From NCBI RefSeq assembly GCF_036898095.1, contig NC_090766.1, forward strand, positions 31,958,972-32,022,971: DNA of 64,000 bases. The letters are read 5' to 3'. Positions within the stretch are counted from its first letter, which is position 1. The number at the start of each line of letters is the position of its first letter. Below are positions 33,244 through 43,378 of the stretch, in pieces. Under the pieces are notes generated by a model. The model was given only the letters and a program-made list of their open reading frames with translations. It searched no databases and had not been told where the DNA came from. Position numbers and translations under genes: made by a program. The DNA comes from Palaemon carinicauda. Lineage: Eukaryota > Arthropoda > Malacostraca > Decapoda > Palaemonidae.

Positions 33244-35022
33244 ATGGAAGAGCAGAACAAGTTCCTGAAGGAGGAATTGCGGCTGAGTAAGGAGCGTGAG
33301 GAGAGGTTGCTAATAGAGAATGAGAGGTTGAACTGGGAGAATGCGGCGATGCAGAAGGAGCTTAGGGAGTTAAAGGGGACAGTAGAGAGAGTGGAAGAAT
33401 GTGTTGAGATGAGGATGCGAGAGAATGAAGAACGAATGGAGAAACGAATGGAAGATATGATGGGGCAAGTAATGGGGATGATGAAAACTGTCATAGGTGA
33501 AGGTGCAGTCGGAGGAGTGGCTTCTGCTTCTGGTAGGCCTAACGGGTTGATTGTGGAAGAGGACAGGGTAAGTGATAATGGGGACGGTAGTGATAGTGAT
33601 ATTGAAAGTAAAGGGCCTAGACATAGTAAGATTGGAACGAAGAGTGATAGGAAGAAGGAGAAGAAAGGTAAAGATAATGTGAAGAAAGAAAAGAAGAAAG
33701 GTCAGGGTGTGAGTGAGGATGATCATGATTGGGTGAAGGTGGTAAGTAAGAAAAAGGGTAAGAAGGGAATAGTTAAAGATAGGACTTTGAGTGTAGAATT
33801 AGATTCATTGTATTCAAATGAAGAAGAAGGCAACAAGAAGGGAGTAGACAGTGAAGATAGTAGTGAGAATGAAGTAGAGGAAGTTTGTAAGACAGTGTTT
33901 ATGAGAGAGGTACCTAGGTGTGAAAGGTTTAATGAACACAGCAGTAGGGATGTATATGACTTCTTTAGGGAATATGAAAAGTTTTGTCAGGCTAAGTATG
34001 GGGATAGTAAGAGAGTTTGGGCTAGGGAGTTGGGAGAATTTTTGTCAGGATATTTGTTGACGATGTATGGGGTGATAATGAGTGTAGGAGAGGTTGAGTA
34101 TGAAAGTGTAAAGAATAGGATAATTGAACAGGTAAAACGTATGAAAGGTAGTGTTAGGTATAAGCGAAAAAATGATTTTGATGAAGCACGAATGAAGGTG
34201 GGTGAAGCAATCTCGATGTATGTATGTCGGTTAGAAACATTGGCTAGAAAGAAGTATGGGGACGAAGGAATAAATGAAAATAAGGAACTAATGAAGAAGT
34301 TTTTGGGTACAGTACCAGAGAGTGTGTGTGAGTTTATTAATTTGAAACGGAAGGAGAAAATGAGGTGGACTAGAGAGAGATTGACTTGGGATGATATTTT
34401 AGAGATAGTTGAGGATTACGAGTTGGATAGGTGTATGAAAGAAAGTAAATTTGTGAGTGTAAGAACTGGAATGGAGGAATGTGTGCCAGAATTTGGTAGT
34501 TTTAGAGATGCTGTTATGAGAGGGCCAATGAGGGTAGCTGATAGTGTAGTAGATAGAAGTGTTAGGGTGAGTAATGTAGGAATACCTATGCCGAGAAATG
34601 ACGGGTTTAGACAGGGAAATCAAGTTTGGAGAGATAGAAGTGCTAGTACGCAGCAAGTTAGGTTAGGTAGTGGTATCCGTGAAGAGAGGTGTTATAGGTG
34701 TGGGAAGGTAGGACATAAAAAGAACGAGTGTAGATGGGCATTAGGAGCATGTTTCGGGTGTGGAGAGACAGGGCATCGTATTAGCGACTGTAAGAAAGAG
34801 AAAGTGGTTAAGTGTTATCGGTGTGGTATGACTGGACACATAGCGAGTGGATGCCGTAATAATCGTATGAATGTAATTTGTGGTAATTGTGGTAAGGATG
34901 GTCATTATGCTAGAATGTGCAAGGAGCAACGGGGTAAGTGTACTGAATGTGGTGCAGATGGGCATGTAGCTAGGGTTTGTAGAAAGAAGGGGTCAAGTCA
35001 GCCAGGATGTTCGGGAAACTAA
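33244..35022 (+). CDS. gag: Gag of the Ty3/Gypsy element
   Basis: 592 residues. Residues 1-85 are a charged coiled coil (heptads rich in Glu, Lys, Leu). Residues about 90-215 are acidic and Lys-rich linker. Residues 215-400 look like a Ty3/Gypsy capsid (DVYDFFREYEKFC, AISMYVCRLETLARKKYG). Five CCHC zinc knuckles (C-x2-C-x4-H-x4-C) start at residues 483, 503, 524, 546 and 566; they would bind element RNA. One or two knuckles are usual in Gag, so five is high. The ATG lies in an AAAATGG context. A short out-of-frame ATG at 33237 overlaps it, so initiation may need leaky scanning. It overlaps pol by 16 nt. Confidence 0.95.
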   Translation: MEEQNKFLKEELRLSKEREERLLIENERLNWENAAMQKELRELKGTVERVEECVEMRMRENEERMEKRMEDMMGQVMGMMKTVIGEGAVGGVASASGRPNGLIVEEDRVSDNGDGSDSDIESKGPRHSKIGTKSDRKKEKKGKDNVKKEKKKGQGVSEDDHDWVKVVSKKKGKKGIVKDRTLSVELDSLYSNEEEGNKKGVDSEDSSENEVEEVCKTVFMREVPRCERFNEHSSRDVYDFFREYEKFCQAKYGDSKRVWARELGEFLSGYLLTMYGVIMSVGEVEYESVKNRIIEQVKRMKGSVRYKRKNDFDEARMKVGEAISMYVCRLETLARKKYGDEGINENKELMKKFLGTVPESVCEFINLKRKEKMRWTRERLTWDDILEIVEDYELDRCMKESKFVSVRTGMEECVPEFGSFRDAVMRGPMRVADSVVDRSVRVSNVGIPMPRNDGFRQGNQVWRDRSASTQQVRLGSGIREERCYRCGKVGHKKNECRWALGACFGCGETGHRISDCKKEKVVKCYRCGMTGHIASGCRNNRMNVICGNCGKDGHYARMCKEQRGKCTECGADGHVARVCRKKGSSQPGCSGN

Positions 35023-38000
35023 TTAATCAGAGGGTTCAGCTGGGTGAGTCCTCGTGTGTGTGGGGAGTGAATGTGATGCATGTTCGTGAGGGTTTATTGC
35101 ATGAAGATGTGATGGGAGAAAGAGCACATGATTGCATGAGTGTGAAAATGATTTTTAATGGTATAGAGTTGGTTGGTTTGATTGATACTGGTTGTGGTGT
35201 CAATTTAATGTTTAGGAATGCATATGATAAGGTAAAAGAGGTTTGTGAATTTAAGGGATGTAAGGGTGAAGTAAAAGGGATTGGTAATTTGCGTATGCCT
35301 GTGCAAGGAAAGTTGCGGGAAAATGTTATGATTGGGGGGCTGATGATGGAGGATAATGATTTTTACGTGGTTGAGGGAGCGAATGAGAAATATGACGTAC
35401 TGCTTGGGTATAAATTTCTGAAAAAATGTGGTATGATTGTACATCCAAGTGTGAATATGATTGAAATAAAGGTTAAAGGTAATATTTGTGGGGAATTTTA
35501 TTTAAAGGAAGACGGCAGAGTGAGTACAAAGGTGTGGAAGGGAGTGCCATTGGTAGCAAAGGAAGGTGTAAAGTTATCGGGTACGAAAGGTGAGGTTATT
35601 AGTGTAAAAGTTGCATGGCCGAGCAGTCTGGGAATTTCAAATAGTGACAAGGATGAATATGTAGTGGAAGGTATGGAAGCAGGTAATTTGGTGAAAACGA
35701 GTGCGTATATATATGATGGTGTTATGAATATGCAGGAACCCCAGGTGTATGTAAGGTTGTTGCCGAGTGTTAGGAGGAAGAGAGTACGTGGAATACGTGA
35801 GGGCGATTGCATGGGATGTATGTATACACTGATTAATGTAGAGGATGGAAGATATGTTAAGGCGAGACAGGTGATGTCTGGTAAGGTAAAGAACGATGAC
35901 GATTGGGATTACGATACGTTGAAAGGAAGAATTAAGTTAGATGAGAGTGTAAGTGAGGTCGAAAGGGAACGATTGCTTAAGATGTTATGGGATAAGCGGA
36001 GAGTTATGAGTCTCGGTGACGATGATTGTGGGGGGTCAGACCTGCCAGAATTTAAAATAGTTCTCAGTGAAGATACCCCCATATATCAGCGTCCCAGGCA
36101 TTTTTCTCCGCCTATTGCCAAGGAGATAGAGGAGCAGTGTCAGGAATTAGAGCGTATGGGTGTAATAGAAAGGAGTGAGAGTGCCTGGAATAGCCCTATT
36201 GTCCCTGTACGAAAGCCTGATGGAAGTTTACGTATGTGTATTGATTATAGGAAGGTGAATGAGGTGACTGTTAGAGAACGTTTTCCAATGAATGTGGTGT
36301 CTGATTGTGTTTATAAGATGCATGGAATGAAAGTTTTTACTAAATTAGATTTGGTGCGGGGCTATTATCAGATGCCTCTGGCAGAGGGGAGCAGGCCCAT
36401 TACCGCATTTTCAAGTACGAATTGTCACTACCAATTTAAAAGGTTGAGTTTTGGTCTTGCTAATGCGCCTGCTGCCTTCCAAAGAGCGATGAATGATGTA
36501 TTGGCTGGTTTCGATCGACAGAAGGTGACTGTTTTTATAGATGATATTCTGATTGCGAGCGAGACTGTTGAGGAACATATGCGGTTGCTTGAGGCAGTGT
36601 TGATGCGGTTAATTGAAGTTGGTGTGAAAATTAAGCTTGAGAAGTGTACATGGTTGTCCAGGGAGGTGGAATTTCTTGGGCATGTAGTGGGTGAATCTGG
36701 TATAAGGAAGAGTGACAAGTTTGTGAATAAGGTGCGAGAATTTCCACGTCCCCGGACTGTGCGTGAGTTGCGAGGTTTTCTTGGTTTGGTTGAGTTTGGT
36801 CGCAAGTTTGTTAGAGATTGTTCAGGTATAGGGAAGCCTTTGAATGAATGGACGGGTAAAAGGAATAGTACAAAATTAAAATGGGATGATCGGATGATAG
36901 AAGCGTTTGAAAGGTTGAAGGAAGAGGCCGCGAAAGACGTCACTTTGGCATTTCCAGACTACAGTGAAAATGCGAGTATGCTAGAGTTGTATACGGATGC
37001 GAGTGGGGTGAGTATGGGTGGTTGTTTGGTTCAAATGCAGAGAGTAAATGGAGAAGAGCAATTGAGAGTAATAGCGTATGTTAGTAAAGCGTTTAATAAA
37101 GCTGAGCGGAAGTATTCGACGATTGACAGGGAATTGGCTGCAATACGATTTTGTGTGAAAGCATTGAAAGTATTTTTGTATGGTGTAAAATTCATTGTGC
37201 GTACTGACCATCAGCCCCTAGTGTATATGATAAGGAAAGAGTGTGTGAATGCAAGGGTTGCTAGGACCATAGAGGATTTGAATGAATTTGATTTTAGGTT
37301 AGAATATGTACCGGGAAATAAGAATGTGATAGCGGATGCGATGTCGAGGATGCATGGGAGGATGGAAGATAAAGAGAGTAATCAGAATTCTGAAAGGTTG
37401 CCTGAAGGTTTAGTTGTGGAGCAGAGTTGTGAAGGGCAAGATATGGTGTATAAGTGTATCCTAATGGGTTTAAGTAAGTTAATACAAGAGGGGTTAGATA
37501 CGGAAATACCAGGTAGTGTAACTGAGCTTAAAAGAAGGGTGATGAATGAAGTGTCAAAAGAAATGGTATATGAGGAGGAGAGTAGTGTACTAGAAGGGGA
37601 AGTATTATCAAAGATATTAATGGTGGTAAGTATGTTGTATGGTGTAACTGTGTATTTGTATTTTGGATGGAATCGACCGATGGAATATAGGGCATGTAAG
37701 GAGAATGATAGGGAATATATTTTGAGGATTCAATGTAAGGAGGAATGTTGCAAATTGTTGAGTGAGAAGGATAATGGTGCAAGTGACCTTAATCTAAGAT
37801 ATGGGGGTATAGAGGACAGTGAACATGATGAACATATTGGTGAAGTGAGTGACAGAATTGAAAGGAGAGTAAATGTATGTATGCATGGTGTAAAAGGAAG
37901 GATGATGACGTATGTGAATATAAATGAGAATGAATATTGTAGTTTAATTGATACGGGTGCTCAAGTGTCATTAGTAAATGAGTCGGTTATCAGGGAAATT

Positions 38001-40139
38001 GAGAGGTACAATTGGGAAGTGAAAAGACAGTGTACGAGTGTGAGAATTCATGGAATAGGTCAGGGAAGTTTACTTGTTTGGGAAGAAGTGAGGTTGAAAG
38101 TGAAACTAGGGAGTATGGAAGTTGAACATAATTTTATTGTAATGGGAGAGAATGAAATGCCTAGTTGTTTTTTGATAGGGATAGATTTTTTGAGGTTGCA
38201 CCATGTGTCAGTTGATGTTGGTAAGGGTTTGCTTTCAAAGAATGGCTGTAAGGTAATAGTAATCGAGGATAATAGTGTATTCATGGCGAATTTTGTTGGC
38301 ATGATTGATATTGTAAAGAGTGAAGATGATTTGTTAAGCAAAGAAGAGGTGGAAGAAATGCAAGGTGAATGTTTCGAAATAAATCGGTTACGTGAATGTA
38401 TTTTAAATGGTATTAGGGTGGAAGAATGGCCGTGTGATTTGGAAGCGTATAAGAAAGTTGTTAAAAGATTTATTGTTTGTAAGAATATTGTGTATTTTTT
38501 GCATAGGGGAATGGATGAAGATATATATGTTCCTGTATTTCCAATGCATGCAGCTGTAAGTATGTGTATGGTAGTGCATGACAGGTATGGGCATATGGGG
38601 AAGAATAAATTGTGGGAATGCATGCGAGAGAGGTTGTTTACGCCTGGGTTGAGTCAAATTTGTAGGGATGTAGCGACTACTTGTGAGGATTGTCAGAAGG
38701 GAAAATATCAGAGCATGCATGCAAGTCCGCCTGTTTTGAGGTTACGTATGAAAGAGCCATTTGAGATGTTTGTGATTGATTGTGTTTCGTTGCCTGTGAC
38801 TGCGAGAAGACATGTGGGAATGATTGTCATGGTCGATCATATGAGCAAGTTTGCGTATGCAGTGCCCATCAAGAATAAAAGAAGTGAGACTGTAGCGAGA
38901 ATGGTAAGTCAAGTGATGTTGCCGATGAGTGTGTGTAAGCCTGCAAAAATGTTAAGTGACAATGGTCCGGAGTTTGTTGGATGGGAGTTTGAGCAGATGT
39001 TAAGAGAATGGGGCATTGAACATGTGTATTCGACTCCGTATATGCCAAGTGCGAATGGTTTGGCTGAAAGGACGGTAAGAACCTTGACAGAAATTTTGCG
39101 GATGATGAGTACATGTGATAATGATTGGGATTTATATGTTGGGCGTGCGTTGTGGGCGTATAATGCGACTGTGCACAAGAGTACTGGTATGTCTCCGTGT
39201 AAGTTTGTGTTAAATTTTGAAAAGATAGTAAGACCGAGATTGAGTGTGTCCGAGAATGATAGAGATGTTTGGAAGAAAGCAAATGAGAGATTTGAAAGCT
39301 ACGAAGTGGGAGAGAAAGTGTTAAAAGAAGTAATTGAAAAGGGAAGAATGAATGTCAATAAGGTACGTGATAAGTTTGAAGGTCCATATGAGGTGTTAGA
39401 TGTTGGTTCTAGTGGGTTGAGTTATGTTTTAGGTAAAGTAAGTGTGGATGGTAGTGTGGAAAAGGTTAGGGCACACCACAATCAGTTGCGGAAATGGAAG
39501 GAGGTACCAAGATATATTCAGGAGAATGGTATGAATAAATGGCTGAAAACGAACAAGTATGAACCGAGTATGTGTGAGGCATTAGGTTTAGAAGATAAGC
39601 AATTAGTGTTAGTAGAGTATGGAAAGAAAAAGAAGTCTGAGAATTTTACTGGGGATAAAAGACGGGAAAATTTTGTAGTTGTAGGCGGGAATCAGAATAA
39701 GCAAGACAAGGGTGTAAATGTACAGGTGAGTATGGAAGATAAATGTATTAATACAGATGAAACTTGGATGAGTATGAATGATACTTATAGTGTGTGTGGT
39801 TTTTCGTTAGATGAGGCAAGAGAACGTATGACGGACACGAGAATGAAAGATAGGAGAATGATAAGCAGTATGAATGATTCTTTTGTTAAAGTAGAAAATG
39901 GTTTAGATGTAATGGATGAATTGTTGACAGAAATTAGTGGGATTTTCGGGCCAGATGAAACTGAGGTAGATGAAATAGTGAATGATATCTTAGACGAGCA
40001 GAGCATAGACGGGAATCGTAATAGTACGTTGAATGAAAACGACATGGAAGAAGTGAATGAGAGAGTGCAGGTATATGAAGGCCCAGTTACCCGAAGCCGA
40101 GGCCCTGTTCCTGATTGGGACTGGGTAATGAGAAAATAG
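35007..40139 (+). CDS. pol: Pol of the Ty3/Gypsy element with two retropepsin-like domains
   Basis: 1710 residues in the -1 phase to gag. Domains: retropepsin 1 (about 45-150; DTG at 60-62, DVLLGYKFL near 132); RT (about 355-560; FIDDIL with Asp 512 and 513); RNase H (about 655-782; TDAS with Asp 664, then NVIADAMSR); retropepsin 2 (about 955-1075; DTGAQ at 982, FLIGIDFL near 1056); integrase with HHCC finger (His 1191, His 1196, Cys 1226, Cys 1229), Asp 1258, Asp 1318, Glu 1354 (D,D35E) and a GPY/F module (KFEGPYEVLDV); then an acidic tail of about 200 residues ending in TRSRG. No chromodomain is seen. The pol phase is open only from about 34982, so it is reached either by frameshift in that short window or by restart at the ATG at 35007. 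No clear slippery heptamer was found. All catalytic residues checked are present. Confidence 0.95.
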   Translation: MFGKLINQRVQLGESSCVWGVNVMHVREGLLHEDVMGERAHDCMSVKMIFNGIELVGLIDTGCGVNLMFRNAYDKVKEVCEFKGCKGEVKGIGNLRMPVQGKLRENVMIGGLMMEDNDFYVVEGANEKYDVLLGYKFLKKCGMIVHPSVNMIEIKVKGNICGEFYLKEDGRVSTKVWKGVPLVAKEGVKLSGTKGEVISVKVAWPSSLGISNSDKDEYVVEGMEAGNLVKTSAYIYDGVMNMQEPQVYVRLLPSVRRKRVRGIREGDCMGCMYTLINVEDGRYVKARQVMSGKVKNDDDWDYDTLKGRIKLDESVSEVERERLLKMLWDKRRVMSLGDDDCGGSDLPEFKIVLSEDTPIYQRPRHFSPPIAKEIEEQCQELERMGVIERSESAWNSPIVPVRKPDGSLRMCIDYRKVNEVTVRERFPMNVVSDCVYKMHGMKVFTKLDLVRGYYQMPLAEGSRPITAFSSTNCHYQFKRLSFGLANAPAAFQRAMNDVLAGFDRQKVTVFIDDILIASETVEEHMRLLEAVLMRLIEVGVKIKLEKCTWLSREVEFLGHVVGESGIRKSDKFVNKVREFPRPRTVRELRGFLGLVEFGRKFVRDCSGIGKPLNEWTGKRNSTKLKWDDRMIEAFERLKEEAAKDVTLAFPDYSENASMLELYTDASGVSMGGCLVQMQRVNGEEQLRVIAYVSKAFNKAERKYSTIDRELAAIRFCVKALKVFLYGVKFIVRTDHQPLVYMIRKECVNARVARTIEDLNEFDFRLEYVPGNKNVIADAMSRMHGRMEDKESNQNSERLPEGLVVEQSCEGQDMVYKCILMGLSKLIQEGLDTEIPGSVTELKRRVMNEVSKEMVYEEESSVLEGEVLSKILMVVSMLYGVTVYLYFGWNRPMEYRACKENDREYILRIQCKEECCKLLSEKDNGASDLNLRYGGIEDSEHDEHIGEVSDRIERRVNVCMHGVKGRMMTYVNINENEYCSLIDTGAQVSLVNESVIREIERYNWEVKRQCTSVRIHGIGQGSLLVWEEVRLKVKLGSMEVEHNFIVMGENEMPSCFLIGIDFLRLHHVSVDVGKGLLSKNGCKVIVIEDNSVFMANFVGMIDIVKSEDDLLSKEEVEEMQGECFEINRLRECILNGIRVEEWPCDLEAYKKVVKRFIVCKNIVYFLHRGMDEDIYVPVFPMHAAVSMCMVVHDRYGHMGKNKLWECMRERLFTPGLSQICRDVATTCEDCQKGKYQSMHASPPVLRLRMKEPFEMFVIDCVSLPVTARRHVGMIVMVDHMSKFAYAVPIKNKRSETVARMVSQVMLPMSVCKPAKMLSDNGPEFVGWEFEQMLREWGIEHVYSTPYMPSANGLAERTVRTLTEILRMMSTCDNDWDLYVGRALWAYNATVHKSTGMSPCKFVLNFEKIVRPRLSVSENDRDVWKKANERFESYEVGEKVLKEVIEKGRMNVNKVRDKFEGPYEVLDVGSSGLSYVLGKVSVDGSVEKVRAHHNQLRKWKEVPRYIQENGMNKWLKTNKYEPSMCEALGLEDKQLVLVEYGKKKKSENFTGDKRRENFVVVGGNQNKQDKGVNVQVSMEDKCINTDETWMSMNDTYSVCGFSLDEARERMTDTRMKDRRMISSMNDSFVKVENGLDVMDELLTEISGIFGPDETEVDEIVNDILDEQSIDGNRNSTLNENDMEEVNERVQVYEGPVTRSRGPVPDWDWVMRK

Positions 40140-40163
40140 GTAAGTGTTGTGTGAGGATTTGGC

Positions 40164-40181
40164 AAAGTAAGGGGGGAGGAA
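40164..40181 (+). other. Polypurine tract
   Basis: AAAGTAAGGGGGGAGGAA ends right at the TG of the 3' LTR. Only one base is a pyrimidine. It would prime plus-strand DNA synthesis. Confidence 0.85.
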
Positions 40182-40279
40182 TGTGGAGGATTAATTTTAT
40201 TTTAATTTATTTTTTTTGTTTGCCAAATCAAGAGAGAGAGAGAGAGAGAGAGAGAGTGTGAGTGTGTTTAAGTTTTGTC

Positions 40280-40321
<42 letters not shown>

Positions 40322-40346
40322 TTTACAGTATTGGCTTTAGTTTTGT

Positions 40347-40405
<59 letters not shown>

Positions 40406-40455
40406 GTTTTAGTATTGTTAAATAGAGACATTTTTATTTGCTTTAGCTTTGTCAT

Positions 40456-40503
<48 letters not shown>

Positions 40504-40584
40504 GTGAGTGAGTGAGTGTGGGTGTTTATTTACTTAAGTTTGTCAAACCGCAAGAGAAAGAAAGTGTTTATTTGCTTTAGTTCT

Positions 40585-40671
<87 letters not shown>

Positions 40672-41788
40672 CATTTGCTTTAGTTTTATTAGATCGCGCG
40701 TGCGCGAGAGAGTATGTGTGTATGTGCGTTTGTGTGTGCGTGTTTTGTGTGTCCGCGGTGCGCGCTGAAGAAAAAGGGTAATTAGCGAATGATTGTTTGA
40801 AGTTGGAAAGATTGTTGGTATAATTGAGGTTGTTTGTTTACCTTTTTAGCTAGGATAGGGTGGTGATGAATGTCTTGGGGGAAAGCATTGGATATCGAAC
40901 GATAGTAGGAGTCGGCTGTGTATTTTTTTTGCTCTTCGGAAGCCGGCTGTGAAGCTTTTTTTTATATTCTGAGTAAGTACTGTTTTTATTTATTTTGTTA
41001 GGCGCGTTCATGAGTGATAGAAAGTTTATTGTTTATCTTTGATTATAGTGCGATAGTTTAGTTTAGTTAGGAGTTTTCGTAAGCGTTTTTTTTCTTTTTT
41101 TGGCAGGCCGCGATTCCTCCTTTGGGGAGAAGATTTAATTTAACTTGACTATTGATGACCTGGCTTACTTAAGGAACTTGTGTTTAGAATGCTCTAGTGG
41201 ATTGATCAACTGTTGACGACCTGGCCTGTTTATTACAATTACGATTTCGATTGCTGTTACTGATGAGGATGATGATGATGATGATGACGATATAGACTGC
41301 CAAATTAAGTGAGGCAGTTATAGCAGATTGTGCCAGTGTTGCGTCTGCCAGGGAGTTGTGGCTTTGGCCGAAAAGGATTGTTGGCCCTTGTGTGGACAAC
41401 GACGTCCACACATAAACAAATATCGGTTTTGGTGTGTCACGTGTGTGTGGATAAAGAGTTCCACTCATAAACAAATATTGGTTTTGGGTGTGTTAATTTT
41501 AAGTTGTTAAGGTTTTTTATTTGAATGGTGTTACGGTTTATATTTAATATTGTTTATGATTCGTGAAAAGTGTTATTTTGTCTGTTTTTGTGTTAATTTT
41601 GTTTAATGTGTGATTTTTGTTTTCGGTTGCGGTAAATATAGTTTTAAGGTTATGTTTTGTTTGTTTTTCCCTTCGTGCAATAGTCCAGTTTGAAGTAGAG
41701 TCAGGGGAAAGTTTGTATTGTGGGATATTGAGGAAGTAAGAGTGATTAAGGGTGTGGGGGGGTTTGTTTTTGTTGACATCCCGCTACA
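40182..41788 (+). repeat. 3' LTR, 1607 bp
   Basis: Same sequence as the 5' LTR except for the lengths of the GA arrays and one base at the edge of the last array. Small open frames in both LTRs give identical translations, which confirms the identity of the second two thirds. Confidence 0.95.
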
Positions 41789-41792
41789 AAGA
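41789..41792 (+). repeat. Target site duplication AAGA, right
   Basis: Matches 31512-31515. Unit C sequence resumes right after it. Confidence 0.85.
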
Positions 41793-42365
41793 CTTCCCAC
41801 TTCGACTGGTAGACCTTGATGGTAGATGCTCTCCTAGCTCTCGCAATCGCTCTGGCTGCCTCCTTCGAAAATCCTCGAGCTCTTGAGAGTCTTTCGATAG
41901 TCTGAAGGCAGTCAGACGAAGCGCGGGGAGGCTTTGATGAAGACTCCTTACGTGGGGCTGCCGTAAGAGATCCATCCTTAAAGGTAGACTCCTTCGAACG
42001 TCTACCAGCCATTGAAGTACCTCTGTGAACCACTCTCTCGCGGGCCAGAGTGGAGCAACCAATGTCAACCTGGTCCCTTCGTGAGAGGTGAACTTCTGCA
42101 GCACCTTGTTTAGGATCTTGAAAGGTGGAAAGGCATAAACGTCCAAGTGAGACCAGTCCAGCAGGAAAGCGTCTATTTGGGCTGCCTCTGGATCTGGAAC
42201 TGGAAAGCAGTAAGTCGAGAGCCTCTTTGTCAGAGAAGTCGCAAAAAGATCTATGGTGGGTTGACCCCATGTCACCCATAGCTTCTCGCACACAGTCTTA
42301 TGCAACGTCCACTCCATGGAGATGACTTGTCCTCTTCTGCTGAGGCTGTCCGCCAAGACATTCAT
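41793..42365 (-). pseudogene. RNase H end and recombinase N-terminus of unit C
   Basis: One frame shows VLADSLSRRGQV, TIDLFATSLTKRL, VPDPEAAQIDAF, VYAFPPFKILNKVLQKF and ALRLTAF, the C-terminal part of the RNase H polyprotein. A second frame holds SDCLQTIERLSRARGFSK and IKVYQSKWEV, the N-terminal part of the recombinase, interrupted at 41792 by the LTR element. Overlapping phases at this junction are the normal arrangement in these units. Confidence 0.75.
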
Positions 42366-43378
42366 TTTCCTTGCACAAATCTCGCCAAAGGAGAGATGTT
42401 ACTTGCCTTAAATGGAGTTCCTTCTGATCCGTGGATCAAAGACCCGAGCATTCCAGACTGTCCATTGGAGCTCCCTAACCCAAATCCGATGCATCTGAAA
42501 ACAACACATGGTTTGGGTTCTTGATCACAAGAGAAAGACCTTCTTGAAGTCTGATGTTGCTGTCCCACCAAGTCAGACATGTCTAGACTGGGAGATTGGG
42601 AAAGAGATACTCTCTAAGCCCTTCTCCTTGTTCCAATGGTTTAGGTGAAATTGGAGAGGGCATAGGTTGAGTCTCCCCAGAGAGATAAACTACTCCAGCG
42701 ATGAAAGAGTTCCCACGAGGCTAGTTCAAACTCTTACAGAGCAACTGTTTTTCTCTTGCAAGTGAAGGACTTTTAACAGAGCTTGTTCCATTCTTGCGGG
42801 AGACGAAAAGGCCCGAAAAATCAGACACTGTATCTCCATTCCCAAATAAAGAATAGTCTGGGATGGGGTACTGTAAGTTACGACTTCTCTATGTTCATTA
42901 TGAGACCTAGCTCCTTGGTTAGGTCTAATGTCCATTAGAGGCTCTCCAGATAGCGATATAATGACGACGCCCTGATTAGCCAGTCGTCAAAATAAAGGGA
43001 CGCTCTGAATCCTCAAAAAATGTAGAAAGCTTGCTACATTTTGCAAGGGCCTTGTAAAAACAAGAGGAGCAGGAATGAGGTCGAAGTACAGTGCTCGACA
43101 TTGGTACATTACTTCCCCGTCCACAAACCTCAGATGTTGTTGAAAGTTTGGATGAATCGGGATGTGGAAGTATGCATCCTGAAGGTCGAGAGAGACCATC
43201 CAGTCGCCTTCCCTTACTGCTGCCAAGACAGATTTGGTAGTCCTCATCGTGAAGTTTGTCTTGACAATGAACACATTGAGCGCACTTACATCTTAAGTAC
43301 TCCTGCAAAGAACGTGGCTGCCAGATCATTGGAGCCATCCCTGATAGCCTTGTTCCTGCAGAGAACGTGGCTGTCAGA
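42366..43378 (-). pseudogene. RT remnant of unit C
   Basis: A frame at 42987-43274 has MRTTKSVLAAVREGDWMV, motif A (SLDLQDAYFHIPIHP) once, and a damaged motif B region (LYFDLIPAPLVFTR). Motif C is in another phase near 42980. The RT N-terminus and the Gag end are missing: Gag text (MNKAIRDGSNDL) runs directly into late RT text near 43270. A 63-bp tandem duplication lies at about 43303-43410 (GAACGTGGCTG blocks). Confidence 0.65.

Larger units (their letters stand above)
31516..41788 (+). mobile_element. Complete Ty3/Gypsy-type LTR retrotransposon, 10.3 kb
   Basis: Parts in order: 5' LTR (31516-33141), tRNA-Lys-type primer site, gag, pol overlapping in the -1 phase, polypurine tract, 3' LTR (40182-41788), with AAGA duplications. 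The Pol order RT, RNase H, integrase defines the Ty3/Gypsy superfamily (Metaviridae). There is no env frame. Both genes are open and the LTRs nearly identical, so the insertion looks recent and may be competent. It entered unit C in the orientation opposite to C's genes. Confidence 0.95.

Noticed and set aside
33370..40165. Antisense frames opposite gag and pol
   Set aside because: They arise because C is rare on the coding strand, which removes stops on the other strand. No family motif is present.
31516..41788. Retrovirus (because of the lentivirus-like primer site)
   Set aside because: No env frame, RT and integrase are of Ty3/Gypsy type, and the same tRNA-Lys site is used by many retroelements.
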